In this document: positions 18,263 through 26,563 of the stretch, piece by piece | How positions within the stretch are numbered: the stretch's first letter is position 1 | Layout of the letters: each line of letters begins with the position of its first letter | From: Chitinophaga filiformis | GTDB taxonomy: Bacteria > Bacteroidota > Bacteroidia > Chitinophagales > Chitinophagaceae | DNA length: 64,000 nucleotides | Assembly: GCF_900102545.1 (NCBI RefSeq) | Contig: NZ_FNBN01000001.1 | Coordinates: forward strand, 1,601,125 to 1,665,124 | Direction of reading: 5' to 3' | Notes under the pieces: model-generated | Told to the model about the DNA's origin: nothing | The model's database searches: none | The model's input: the letters and a program-made list of their open reading frames with translations, nothing else | Made by a program: the position numbers and the translations under genes

Positions 18263-18513
18263 CTTAATAATTACCTTATTATGTCGGTGTACGGCATTGC
18301 GAAAGAGCTTACGGCAACATGAAACTCGCAGAATGAAAATGATCTATAGAGAAAAACTAATTCAGGTATAAGGAACAATACGGACACGAAAGTGGACAAA
18401 AGTAACTCAGGTTATCGTTTTAATAATCGTATTATGTTAATTATCAGTTAATTGTATTGAATAATTATTGTTTTAGATAACGACTTTATTAATAAATAAT
18501 ACCTACTTTTGTT

Positions 18514-18521
18514 ACATAAAG
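18514..18521 (+). promoter_or_regulatory. Promoter -7 element (TACTTTTG) of the small membrane protein gene
   Basis: Exact TAnnTTTG match 16 nt upstream of the ATG at 18537, giving a very short leader. It supports the gene being real. Confidence 0.5.
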
Positions 18522-18536
18522 GCTTAAACAATATTT

Positions 18537-18749
18537 ATGACTAATTCAATAATCACGATAACGCTTGCCGTCGCATTTGCTGTAGCAGTCGTTGTAAAGT
18601 TTGGAGGATTTGTTATCAACAATTTTAGAAAAACCCGGAAACTCAGGATCCAGAGCAAAAGCGGGGAAATTGTTGAACTTGATTTAGAGAAGAAAAACGA
18701 TATAGATACAGTTAACCGGTTTACTGAGATATTCCTGGGACTTAAATAA
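18537..18749 (+). CDS. Small single-pass membrane protein, unknown function
   Basis: The 70-residue protein has one strong transmembrane segment (residues ~5-27, ITITLAVAFAVAVVVKFGGF), a basic juxtamembrane patch (NNFRKTRKLRIQ) and a short soluble tail with 'SKSGEIVELDLEKKNDIDTV'. The short beta-hairpin-like SGEIVELDL resembles small membrane-anchored components seen beside effectors in bacterial conflict systems, but I cannot assign a family. It lies 8 nt before the next gene, which also encodes a small membrane protein. No effector, nuclease or protease gene is adjacent. Confidence 0.6.
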   Translation: MTNSIITITLAVAFAVAVVVKFGGFVINNFRKTRKLRIQSKSGEIVELDLEKKNDIDTVNRFTEIFLGLK

Positions 18750-18757
18750 ACACGTTT

Positions 18758-19154
18758 TTGGCAAAGGTTTCGTCCCCAAAAGATTCCACTACGACCTCCA
18801 AAAATGCAAAAAACGATACTGGTGATAATATGGCGGGAGCAGGTGGAGGTATGTTAATCGCAAGTCTCGCAAATAATTTACCAGAAGATAACCCTCTAAA
18901 ATCCTGGCTTATAATTTTAGCTCCCGCTTTCGCCCTGGGGTATAAAAGTTGTCTGGTCAAAGGTCTCAGCTTATTTTGAACAGAAGGAGATTAATAAAGA
19001 ACGCGGAGAAGTAATTAAGGAAATTGATGATCTATTAATGGATCCTTCTATAAGTGAGGAGGGGAAAGTCAAGCTCAGAGAGAGAAGAGAGAAAACAAAG
19101 TTATCTACTGTGGAGGAACTGCTGAAGCATTTTGAAAAGATAACTTCAGCATAA
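18758..19154 (+). pseudogene. Small membrane/coiled-coil protein gene with a +1 frameshift
   Basis: Read from TTG 18758, the frame gives a Ser/Thr/Lys-rich start, then AGAGGGMLIASLANNLPED and the hydrophobic SWLIILAPAFALG, but stops at 18979. Dropping one G from the GGGG run at 18937-18940 restores a continuous ~131-residue protein that goes on with IKVVWSKVSAYFEQKEIN and a charged helical tail ending at 19154 (KLSTVEELLKHFEKITSA). Both halves look like real protein. So either an insertion mutation broke the gene, the assembly has an error, or +1 frameshifting occurs. It follows the small membrane protein gene by 8 nt. Function unknown. Confidence 0.5.
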
Positions 19155-19229
19155 AATATATGGGAAGAAGTTGTATAGAAAGTAAATACAACCTCGTTTC
19201 CTCTGACAAGCTAGCCCCTTACCAAATTA

Positions 19230-19412
19230 AGAGCGACAGCGGAAGTAGCAGGCGGTTTCAGATGGGAATGGCGGGCCTTCGGCTCTCCGGCGACACGACC
19301 GATGCTGTCCAATCCATATTCAGCCCCCTATTCGATTGACAATGCTTAATAGCTTTCCGGAGAGGAGAGGCGCCGACCGCCATCCCATACTGAAACCGAA
19401 GCTACTTAGCGT
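19230..19412. repeat. ~180-bp imperfect inverted repeat, possible structured RNA or MITE
   Basis: Two ~60-nt arms flank a ~65-nt centre. Matching blocks, outer to inner: AAGTAGC/GCTACTT, GGTTTCAG/CTGAAACC, ATGGCGG/CCGCCAT and CTCTCCGG/CCGGAGAG. The region is more GC-rich than its AT-rich surroundings and has no coding frame. The long interrupted stem suits a folded RNA or a non-autonomous mobile element. No reverse transcriptase or transposase is adjacent. Confidence 0.65.
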
Positions 19413-19475
19413 GAATCCAAAGGGGGTATATCAATGATACAACCTCTTTGAATTTATAGTAGTTAATAGAAAAAA

Positions 19476-19507
19476 TTTGTTTTGATTTGTAAAGTCTACT
19501 ATATTTG
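19476..19507 (+). promoter_or_regulatory. Strong Bacteroidota promoter of the microprotein unit
   Basis: TTTG (19476-19479), a 20-nt spacer, and TATATTTG (19500-19507): one of the two best promoter matches in the window. It would start RNA near 19514. Confidence 0.75.
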
Positions 19508-19535
19508 TAGGGTAATAGGAGGCAACGCTTCCGCA

Positions 19536-19640
19536 ATGAGAATTACAATGCAAACAGACGCACAACAATCGTTAAGGCATTTCAGCACCCAGAACATGCT
19601 TATATACAACTGCCTTTATAACCAGGGCTGTTGTTGCTAA
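19536..19640 (+). CDS. 34-residue ORF ending Gly-Cys-Cys-Cys (leader peptide or microprotein)
   Basis: ATG 19536 lies 22 nt past the predicted transcription start and 13 nt after AGGAGG (19517-19522), an unusually good Shine-Dalgarno sequence for this phylum. It encodes 34 residues starting MRITMQTDAQQSLRHF and ending NQGCCC just before TAA, with another Cys eight residues from the end. Three consecutive Cys codons at the end recall cysteine-sensing attenuator ORFs known in other bacteria. It is followed after 60 nt by a 63-residue ORF in the same unit. Function is inferred from layout only. Confidence 0.5.
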   Translation: MRITMQTDAQQSLRHFSTQNMLIYNCLYNQGCCC

Positions 19641-19700
19641 ACCGGCGCATTACCACCATTTGACCGTTTAGTTTCGTAACCTGCATAAATCATTATTACA

Positions 19701-19892
19701 ATGAGTATTGCCGAGCATGTAAAAAGCTTGCAGCAGCACCTTGCGCAGTATGGACTGTATCCGGTGCCTGCAGATGCCGATAGAGAGGGATCTGAGATCT
19801 TTAAAATTTGTTTTCTGAATAAATACGAGATGCAGCGCTGGCAGGAACTGAGAGAAAAAGAGCGGGAACAGCGCGATGAGCATTCAACATAA
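19701..19892 (+). CDS. 63-residue hypothetical protein
   Basis: Starts MSIAEHVKSLQQHLAQYG and ends in a charged helix (MQRWQELREKEREQRDEHST). There is no transmembrane segment and one Cys. The composition and codon use look like a real protein. It is transcribed with the Cys-Cys-Cys ORF from the promoter at 19476 and is followed by a strong terminator. I recognise no family. Confidence 0.55.
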   Translation: MSIAEHVKSLQQHLAQYGLYPVPADADREGSEIFKICFLNKYEMQRWQELREKEREQRDEHST

Positions 19893-19976
19893 AAACATTA
19901 ACCAGCCATATCGAATTTTCATAACGTGGAATTACAGGTTAAACACACACGGGTGTTATTCAGCACCCGTATCTCT

Positions 19977-20034
19977 TTAAGCAAAACGCTTAACACGAAA
20001 TGGGCGACCATTCTGTGTTAAGCGTTTTGCTTAA
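19977..20034 (+). terminator. Strong terminator of the microprotein unit
   Basis: Perfect 20-bp arms (19977-19996 and 20015-20034) with an 18-nt loop, followed by TTTTTTT on the plus strand. A smaller hairpin (CGGGTG/CACCCG, 19950-19969) precedes it. It also separates this unit from convergent recR. Confidence 0.9.
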
Positions 20035-20084
20035 TTTTTTTATAATATCAGCTGTGCCTGCCAGCTGTCTGATCAGTGTCATTA

Positions 20085-20702
20085 TCACTTCTGCACATAA
20101 CTCTCCAGCGGCAACCTGTTGGAGATCGATCTTGCAAGCGTCATCTCATCCGCATATTCCAGCTCACCGCCAAAGGCAATACCCCTCGCAATTGTTGTGA
20201 TCTTTACAGGAAATTCCTTGAGCTTTTTGGACAGGTAATAGATCGTTGTATCTCCTTCAATCGTAGGACTGAGCGCCATGATGATCTCTTCAATACCTTG
20301 CTGCTGCACTCTATCCACCAGTGAATAAATATTCAGCTGTTCCGGACCCACACCATCAATAGGAGAGATGATACCACCCAGTACATGATAAGTACCATTG
20401 AACTGCTGGGTGTTTTCAATCGCCATCACATCGCGGATATTCTCCACCACACATACAAGAGCCTTATTCCTGGAAGGATTAGCGCAGATACTGCAGATCT
20501 CCTGGTCGGAAACATTATGGCAGATCTTACAGAATTTGATCTGGTCCCGCATACGGGTCACAACTTCACCAAACAGCTTTACCTGTGCCGGATCCTGCTT
20601 TAGCAGGTGCAAAACCAGGCGTAACGCTGTTTTTTTGCCAATGCCCGGCAACCGCGCAAACTCATTAACTGCATTTTCTATCAGGGCGGAGGAAAATATC
20701 AT
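20085..20702 (-). CDS. recR: Recombination protein RecR
   Basis: The 205-residue protein has the helix-hairpin-helix start ([20 protein letters not shown]), the C4 zinc finger ([16 protein letters not shown]) and a Toprim domain ([14 protein letters not shown]...HVLGG). With RecF/RecO it loads RecA at gaps. It is the last gene of a probable helicase-lipoprotein-recR operon, 16 nt after the lipoprotein gene. Confidence 0.97.
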   Translation of the reverse strand: MIFSSALIENAVNEFARLPGIGKKTALRLVLHLLKQDPAQVKLFGEVVTRMRDQIKFCKICHNVSDQEICSICANPSRNKALVCVVENIRDVMAIENTQQFNGTYHVLGGIISPIDGVGPEQLNIYSLVDRVQQQGIEEIIMALSPTIEGDTTIYYLSKKLKEFPVKITTIARGIAFGGELEYADEMTLARSISNRLPLESYVQK

Positions 20703-20718
20703 GATGTAAAATTAGGAA

Positions 20719-22197
20719 TTATAATGTCAGCGGGATCTTTACCCCCCAGTTGGCTTTAATATTCTCTTTTTTCGGGAAGCTGACTACCCTTTCCGGCTGT
20801 TTCTTAGGCGTACCATAATAGACACCGCGGTCCCATTTTCCGTTATTATTCTCGTCCAGGAGTATCCATACCTCGTATTCCCCCGGCGTAATGCGTTTCT
20901 GGACCCAGGTCTTCCGTTCTATTCTCCCGGAATATTTTATCTCCTTATCCTTGACCAGCTGAGCTACATAGTGCATGGTATCGCTGACCATGGACTTAGT
21001 GCTGTCGCTGAGAGTCAGGGTCAGCATTACCCGGCCATAGTCAGATTCCTTTTTAGCAGCAAAACTGATCGTATCTGCTTTTGCCGGTTGGGCGCCCGTT
21101 GTATCAGCCACTGATTCCTTGGGGATGATCAACCTGTAGGGCTTGCCTTCCTTCCAGTCAAAATTCACTGACAGTTTGGTACGGGTGGAATCAAAGGTGG
21201 TCGTGAAGGTCACCGGAGTGAATATGGTATCCTGTGTCAAACGCAAAGCCGTGCTGTCAAACGTTTTAACAGGTGCGCTAAAGGTGAGCAGCAAAGGTTT
21301 GCCCAGTTCCTGCTTATTGTCTTCCAGGGTAGGGGAAATATTCAGGGTACGCTTCTTCTTCTTTTCCTTTTCCTTCTCCTTTTTTTCCTTTTCAGTTTCT
21401 TCCTCTACCGGTTGCTGTTCCTGGGCGACTTCTTCCGGCTTCTTGAGGGTGCTGTCCTGCTCCATGAACATCAGAAGGGTGATGTCTTTCAGGTTCTGGT
21501 CTCTCAGGTGAAGCAGGCTGTCGCTAAAGGCGATCAGCTCTTTGGGCTGGTTGTACTGGAGGTCTCTGTCATCCTCTTTCAGTGCAAACAGCTTGTAATC
21601 GCCGGGAGCCATATTCCTGAACCAGAAGGCCCCACTGCCCCTGGAACGGGCATAATAAACAGGTTTCTCCTTGGATACTACGGAATCTATGTTATTCCGG
21701 TAAATCATCACAGACACATTGCTGTCAGGTTTCCCGGTTTCTGCATCGATGATAAAGCCCCGTACCTGGAGGGAATCCAGGTAATCGCCGGTAGATACAA
21801 CATACTGGAAATCCTGTATGGGATTGCTTTCGTTGTTGTCGCGGATGGCGTCTGAAAAGTTAAAAGTGTAAGTAGTATTCTCTGCCAGCGTATCCTTGAT
21901 CACCATGGTAACGGTTTTCAGCTTGGAAGTTACCGTGGGGATACGTTTCAGGGTAGGAGATACGATCAGCTTTTCAAAAACATTGTCCAGCTGTACATAT
22001 TCGTTAAAAGTAAAAGTTACCTTCTTCGCCTTGAAGTGGAGGGTTGAATCCGGTGGTGAAATGTAAGTCAGCTTAGGAGCAAGCGTATCTTTAGGTCCGC
22101 CGCTGGGTGGAACAATGTTGGCGCAGCCCGGGAGCAGGAAGATGGAGGCACTTATCACTATCAGCCAGTAAACCCAGCCACGGAAGTTATGATTCAT
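20719..22197 (-). CDS. Ig-like-domain lipoprotein of Bacteroidota
   Basis: The 492-residue protein has a lipoprotein signal peptide (LLPGC, Cys ~25) and a conserved start 'PPSGGPKDTLAPKL', then a bacterial Ig-like (Big_5) domain (about 38-130: 'FTFNEYVQLDNVFEKLIVSP', 'NTTYTFNFSDAIRDNNE'). A carboxypeptidase-regulatory-like segment follows ('GFIIDAETGKPDSNVSVMIY', ~147-210), then a Lys/Glu-rich linker (~255-290) and a second Ig-like region. Such proteins are common and uncharacterised in this phylum. Its place between a helicase and recR is probably operon chance. Confidence 0.82.
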   Translation of the reverse strand: MNHNFRGWVYWLIVISASIFLLPGCANIVPPSGGPKDTLAPKLTYISPPDSTLHFKAKKVTFTFNEYVQLDNVFEKLIVSPTLKRIPTVTSKLKTVTMVIKDTLAENTTYTFNFSDAIRDNNESNPIQDFQYVVSTGDYLDSLQVRGFIIDAETGKPDSNVSVMIYRNNIDSVVSKEKPVYYARSRGSGAFWFRNMAPGDYKLFALKEDDRDLQYNQPKELIAFSDSLLHLRDQNLKDITLLMFMEQDSTLKKPEEVAQEQQPVEEETEKEKKEKEKEKKKKRTLNISPTLEDNKQELGKPLLLTFSAPVKTFDSTALRLTQDTIFTPVTFTTTFDSTRTKLSVNFDWKEGKPYRLIIPKESVADTTGAQPAKADTISFAAKKESDYGRVMLTLTLSDSTKSMVSDTMHYVAQLVKDKEIKYSGRIERKTWVQKRITPGEYEVWILLDENNNGKWDRGVYYGTPKKQPERVVSFPKKENIKANWGVKIPLTL

Positions 22198-22280
22198 TAT
22201 CTATAGTATTATACCAAAAACCGGCTCCAAAGATCAAATTCCAAACAGTAAAATCCAAATCAGTCTGCCGTACCCCCGGA

Positions 22281-25200
22281 TCAGTCTCCCAAACGGGCGG
22301 GAAGCTCCATCTCATTCTCTGCTTCCGGCTCATGAAGCGCCACATATAGTTTATTATCCTTCACAAAATTGCACCATACGCAGTCCTTTTTACCACAACC
22401 CGTATAGAATTCCCTGTTCTGGATCTTCGTCCAGGTGGAAACGATCTGCTGGGTCACCAGGCTGACATCCTCAGGGGTAATGACCACCTTCTCCTTATGA
22501 TATACTTTCTGCCTGTTCGGCTCTATAAAGTCAAATTCGGTACTTACTACCTTCCAGTCCTTCTGGTGATAGTTATCCAGCAGGACTTTATAAAATACGG
22601 CCTGTCGCCAGTAATCCCCGCCATCCGGGTGCAGCTGATCGGGACGGGCAAATTTCTGATACTCCCTGATGGCCTTTTCATAATCGCCGGTCTTGTAGTC
22701 CACCACATTCACCCTGTTACGGTCAAATTCCAGCTTGTCGATCTTGCCTTTGAGAGGCACACCGCTGACCACTACATTCCGGACGTTCCGTTCTACGCTG
22801 ACCACCTTGTTCCATTGTGACAGATAGGTATCGTAGTAGCTGTCCAGGATGTCTTTTCCGTATTCCAGCCTTCGTTCAAAGGATTCCCGGGTGAAGCTTT
22901 CCCGGTTGCGCAGCATGCTCCAGGTAAAGTCACGGATGAATTCTTCTTTGGAAGGGAATTCGTATTGTTTGCTTTCCTGCATTTTCTGGAACAGCTTTTC
23001 CAGCGCATAGTGAACGGCGGAGCCAAACTCTGTGTTTTCCGAGCGGCCGGAAGGTACCCGTACCAGGTTTTTATAGTAGAAGCCCAACGGGCAGTCCAGG
23101 TAGTTATTAAGTGCTGTCACATTCATCACAAAACTGGCCAGCAGATTGTCAATGAACTGCTGGTCGGTCCGCGCTATTTCCGGCGCTACGCCATGGGTAT
23201 ATTGGAGCGTCTCAAATGTGAACAGAACATCTTCCGGAATGATGACTTTCTCCACAGGTAATGGATGTTGTTCCAGTATTTCTGTGACAAACAGGCTGGG
23301 TTCCAGTGGTTTGCCATCTGTTCTGAATTCCGGATAACTGATATACAGGTATTTCTCTGCCCTGGTCAGCGCTACATAAAACAGTCTGCGGAGTTCCTGT
23401 TCATCAGTACTCGTCACCGCTGTGGTAAAGAGGGTATCCGGAAAGGCAAACCCCGTATTGCTTCTTACTTTCTTTTCCCACAGGTGAGAATTGGTGCCGG
23501 CAATGAACACGTATTCAAATTCCAGTCCTTTGGCGCCATGAGCCGTGAGCAGGTTGATGCCCTTTTCATTCCCTGACACCTGGACGATGGGAATCGTGAT
23601 ATGATTATGCGCCATCAGGTCTGTCATGTCCATGAAGGGTACCAGCGACAGATCAGGATTCCGGTGCGTTTCCGCTTTTATAAAGTCAAAGAGGGACTGC
23701 AGCACTTTCATGAGCCAGGGCTTTTCAGGCGACTGCATCACATATGAAAGCACACCGCATTCGTTGATAATGGCAGCAAAAAGCTGTTGGAGGGTGAGAT
23801 TGTGCGCATCCTTTATCAACCGCTCCATGATACGGGTAAAGTCAATCAGGGCCTGTTCAGGCGCTTCTGTGAAAAGGGTCAGATTACGGGTATGCTGCCA
23901 TTCCTGGAGGTACTGGCGTATGGAAGATTTCTCCCTGTAACCTTTCTCTGCAGCCCTTATGCTGATCTTAGCCACCTCTATGGCAGGAATGTGATAAAAG
24001 TCGTAGTGAAGAATGGAAAACAGCAGATCATCTCCACTGTAAGGGGTATCCATTTCACAGGCAATATAGCGGAGGATCGTCAGCACCTTGCGGGCAAACG
24101 GTATTTCAAACAGGTTGATACTCCGTTTTGAATAGAAGGGAATATGCTGGAACCGGCAATAGCGGGCCAGTTCTTCCCCGTATTTATTTTCCCGGTAAAT
24201 GACAGCGATCCTGCCGGGAGCCACACCATTATCCAGCAATTGAGCAACCTGCCGGGTGATATCGATCATTTCATCCCGGGGCGTATTATAACGCCGGATA
24301 ACAGGTGGAATATTCAGTGGTATCAGGTGGTTAGCCGCGGCAGTCAGGTGTTTGCTGAGTCCCGGTAACTGTTTCACCAGCCTGGCCGCCCCGTTATTTT
24401 CTATCAGGGACATAGATACATCCAGGATAGATTGCACGGAGCGGTAATTGCGTGTAAGCACGATGGTTTGCAGTGTATCCGCAAAGGTGTCTGCGAACTG
24501 CGCCATGTTTTCGATACTGGCGCCCTGAAAGCGGTAAATGGACTGATCGTCATCGCCTACCACAAAGATGTTGGGGGCTTCCTGAGCACCTATCAGCAGT
24601 TGTACCAGTTTGTTCTGGGTGCCGCTAGTATCCTGGTATTCATCCACCAGGATGTATTGGAACCGTTCCCGGTAGTCGGCCAGCAGGTTAGGATAAGTTT
24701 CAAATGCCCCGATCACCCAGTTGATCATATCATCAAAATCATAACGGCCAGCAGCATGCATCAATGCTGTGTATACGGGGAACTGTTCCACCGCTGCCTG
24801 GAGGCGCACCATCTTTTCCTTTTCCAGCGCAATCTTATCCGTGCGGATATCTCCTTTGGCAAATTGCCGGGAGGCCTTCTTTGCAATGTAAGCGTCCCTT
24901 TCGGGAAGGCTTTCAATATAGGCAGAGATGGCATCTGTGATATATTCCACAGACCAGCCTTCTCTTTTAATGGTAGAGAAAAGGTGGTCCAGGTTTTTCA
25001 TGTCAAAGTACACGTCTCCCCGGTAGCGTTTCAGGGGATTCTCCTTTGTGAAGCCGTCAATCAGCTTTTTCAGCAGCTGGATCTTTTCCAGTTCTGAAAC
25101 AGGATCGAGATGATGTTTGTCAAACAGGCCCAGGTTATCCTGGATCACTTCGTTACAGAAGGAGTGGAAGGTATGGATATTAACGCGGTAGGCATCGGGA

Positions 25201-25457
25201 CCGATAAAGTCCGTTAAGCGTTTTCGCATGGCCACAGTTCCGGCATCTGTATAAGTAAGGCAGAGGATATTCTGCGGCAGATAGTCAGTATCCAGGAGTA
25301 TTTTGCCGATTCGGGCCGCCAGGATCTGTGTTTTACCTGTACCTGGGCCGGCAATGACCATGACCGGGCCTTCCGTCTGGTCGACGGCTTTGCGCTGCTG
25401 CCCGTTCAGACGGGCATAGACTTCCCTGAAATGATGCTGGTACTGATCTCTGGACAT
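22281..25457 (-). CDS. UvrD/AddA-type ATP-dependent helicase with C-terminal nuclease domain
   Basis: The product (~1058 residues from MSRDQYQHHF) has superfamily 1A helicase motifs: Q-motif LNGQQRKAVD, Walker A AGPGTGKTQ, Walker B VDEYQDTS, GDDDQSIYRFQGA, and motifs V/VI 'TAHGAKGLEFEYVFI' and 'RRLFYVALTRA'. The last ~250 residues hold a PD-(D/E)XK nuclease of the RecB/AddB type (KGKIDKLEF, VVDYKTGDY) with a terminal Cys cluster (CGKKDCVWC) that would bind Fe-S together with an upstream Cys (LDCPLGFYY). It likely processes DNA ends. A 14-residue longer start at 25499 is possible but overlaps the divergent promoter. Confidence 0.9.
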   Translation of the reverse strand: MSRDQYQHHFREVYARLNGQQRKAVDQTEGPVMVIAGPGTGKTQILAARIGKILLDTDYLPQNILCLTYTDAGTVAMRKRLTDFIGPDAYRVNIHTFHSFCNEVIQDNLGLFDKHHLDPVSELEKIQLLKKLIDGFTKENPLKRYRGDVYFDMKNLDHLFSTIKREGWSVEYITDAISAYIESLPERDAYIAKKASRQFAKGDIRTDKIALEKEKMVRLQAAVEQFPVYTALMHAAGRYDFDDMINWVIGAFETYPNLLADYRERFQYILVDEYQDTSGTQNKLVQLLIGAQEAPNIFVVGDDDQSIYRFQGASIENMAQFADTFADTLQTIVLTRNYRSVQSILDVSMSLIENNGAARLVKQLPGLSKHLTAAANHLIPLNIPPVIRRYNTPRDEMIDITRQVAQLLDNGVAPGRIAVIYRENKYGEELARYCRFQHIPFYSKRSINLFEIPFARKVLTILRYIACEMDTPYSGDDLLFSILHYDFYHIPAIEVAKISIRAAEKGYREKSSIRQYLQEWQHTRNLTLFTEAPEQALIDFTRIMERLIKDAHNLTLQQLFAAIINECGVLSYVMQSPEKPWLMKVLQSLFDFIKAETHRNPDLSLVPFMDMTDLMAHNHITIPIVQVSGNEKGINLLTAHGAKGLEFEYVFIAGTNSHLWEKKVRSNTGFAFPDTLFTTAVTSTDEQELRRLFYVALTRAEKYLYISYPEFRTDGKPLEPSLFVTEILEQHPLPVEKVIIPEDVLFTFETLQYTHGVAPEIARTDQQFIDNLLASFVMNVTALNNYLDCPLGFYYKNLVRVPSGRSENTEFGSAVHYALEKLFQKMQESKQYEFPSKEEFIRDFTWSMLRNRESFTRESFERRLEYGKDILDSYYDTYLSQWNKVVSVERNVRNVVVSGVPLKGKIDKLEFDRNRVNVVDYKTGDYEKAIREYQKFARPDQLHPDGGDYWRQAVFYKVLLDNYHQKDWKVVSTEFDFIEPNRQKVYHKEKVVITPEDVSLVTQQIVSTWTKIQNREFYTGCGKKDCVWCNFVKDNKLYVALHEPEAENEMELPARLGD

Positions 25458-25460
25458 GAC

Positions 25461-25468
25461 TATATTTG
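25461..25468 (+). promoter_or_regulatory. Promoter -7 element (TATATTTG) of the SRPBCC gene
   Basis: Exact TAnnTTTG match 37 nt upstream of the ATG at 25506, within the helicase/SRPBCC divergent gap. Confidence 0.5.
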
Positions 25469-25505
25469 AACATGGCATCGGGCCACACAAAACATACATG
25501 AAGTT

Positions 25506-25973
25506 ATGGGAAAAATTTATCGTTTGCAGTATGAGCAGGTATTAAACACCAGTCTGGAGGTTGCCTGGACATTCTTCTCGCATGCCGAAAATCTGGAAAA
25601 GATCACGCCGTCGTATATGCGTTATCTGGTCACATCACCGCCGACAGGCAAGCCGGTGTATGCAGGGCAGATCATTACCTATGTGATTCATCCTGTATTG
25701 GGTATCCCACTGAGGTGGATGACAGAGATCACGCATGTGGTGGAGGGGAAGTATTTTGTTGATGAACAACGGCAGGGACCGTACGGCCTCTGGCATCATC
25801 AGCATCATTTTGAATCAGTGCCGGGTGGGGTTAGAATGACGGACATAGTTCACTACTCCATGCCCTTAGGGATATTAGGTAATATTGCTCATGCACTCTT
25901 TGTGCAGCGGCAGCTGCGGGACATCTTTGCCTTCCGCAGAGAGGCCATTGAGCGCTTATTCGGAACGAACTAA
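25506..25973 (+). CDS. SRPBCC-fold (START-like) protein
   Basis: The 155-residue protein fits the SRPBCC/polyketide-cyclase-like family: 'NTSLEVAWTFFSHAENLEKITPSYM' at the start, 'IPLRWMTEITHVVEGKYFVDEQ', 'GPYGLWHHQHHFESV' and 'IVHYSMPLGILGNI', the pattern of ligand-binding helix-grip proteins annotated as cell-division-inhibitor-like. The ligand is unknown. Full length, single gene. Confidence 0.85.
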   Translation: MGKIYRLQYEQVLNTSLEVAWTFFSHAENLEKITPSYMRYLVTSPPTGKPVYAGQIITYVIHPVLGIPLRWMTEITHVVEGKYFVDEQRQGPYGLWHHQHHFESVPGGVRMTDIVHYSMPLGILGNIAHALFVQRQLRDIFAFRREAIERLFGTN

Positions 25974-26053
25974 GATAAAATAAGATGTTATAACAAGAAA
26001 TTGATCGTTACTAATTAATAGTTTATCTTAGTTTACTCTTAAACCTATAACAT

Positions 26054-26563
26054 TTGCAGCAAGCAGCTGTACATATCGACGAATATATCATTACCGAACG
26101 ATTGATAGCAGGAGATCCCGTTGCCCAGGAACTGGTCTATGACTATTATGGCCCCGCACTGTACAGTATCATACTGCAGGTAGTAGGCGATACGGCAACA
26201 GCGGAAGAAGTACTCACCCGGACATTTATACATGTATTTAAGAATGTTGCAGTTTATAAAGAGACAGGAAGCGCTACTTTATTCGGGTGGCTGATGAGAA
26301 TGGCCCGTGAGCATGCGGTAAGGGAAGCTGCAGCAGTGGAGGAAAGCGACAGTAATAGTAATGATATGATGAAACATGACAGCAACCTGTTACAACGTTT
26401 TGCAAATAAACTCCCGGAAGAAAGCAGGACAATATTCCACTTATGCTACTATAAAGGACTCCCAAAAGAAGCAGTAGCCCGCATGTTGGGGGCACAGCCC
26501 GATGAAGTGATGACAAAATTGAAAGATGTCATGGTTGCATTCAGAAAATTTTTAGGGGAATAG
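26054..26563 (+). CDS. ECF-type RNA polymerase sigma factor (divergent)
   Basis: The 169-residue protein starts at TTG (no ATG is available) and has a sigma-70 region 2-like segment ('DPVAQELVYDYYGPALYSII', 'AEEVLTRTFIHVFKNV', 'LFGWLMRMAREHAV') and a region 4-like C-terminus ('LPEESRTIFHLCYYKGLPKEAVARML', ending in a helix). It is divergent, but the order matches ECF factors. The stop codon is followed directly by the start of a minimal anti-sigma-like gene, so the two are translationally coupled. Confidence 0.8.
   Translation: MQQAAVHIDEYIITERLIAGDPVAQELVYDYYGPALYSIILQVVGDTATAEEVLTRTFIHVFKNVAVYKETGSATLFGWLMRMAREHAVREAAAVEESDSNSNDMMKHDSNLLQRFANKLPEESRTIFHLCYYKGLPKEAVARMLGAQPDEVMTKLKDVMVAFRKFLGE

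Larger units (their letters stand above)
18173..18536. other. Divergent intergenic region metH / small membrane protein
   Basis: Holds promoters for both sides (listed). I looked for a SAM, SAH or cobalamin riboswitch in the ~80-nt metH leader and saw no matching conserved core. Two direct copies of ACCCGC occur at 18210-18233. The rest is AT-rich. Confidence 0.45.

Noticed and set aside
19230..19412. Retron msr-msd RNA
   Set aside because: No reverse transcriptase gene is in the neighbourhood, so the structure cannot be called a retron.
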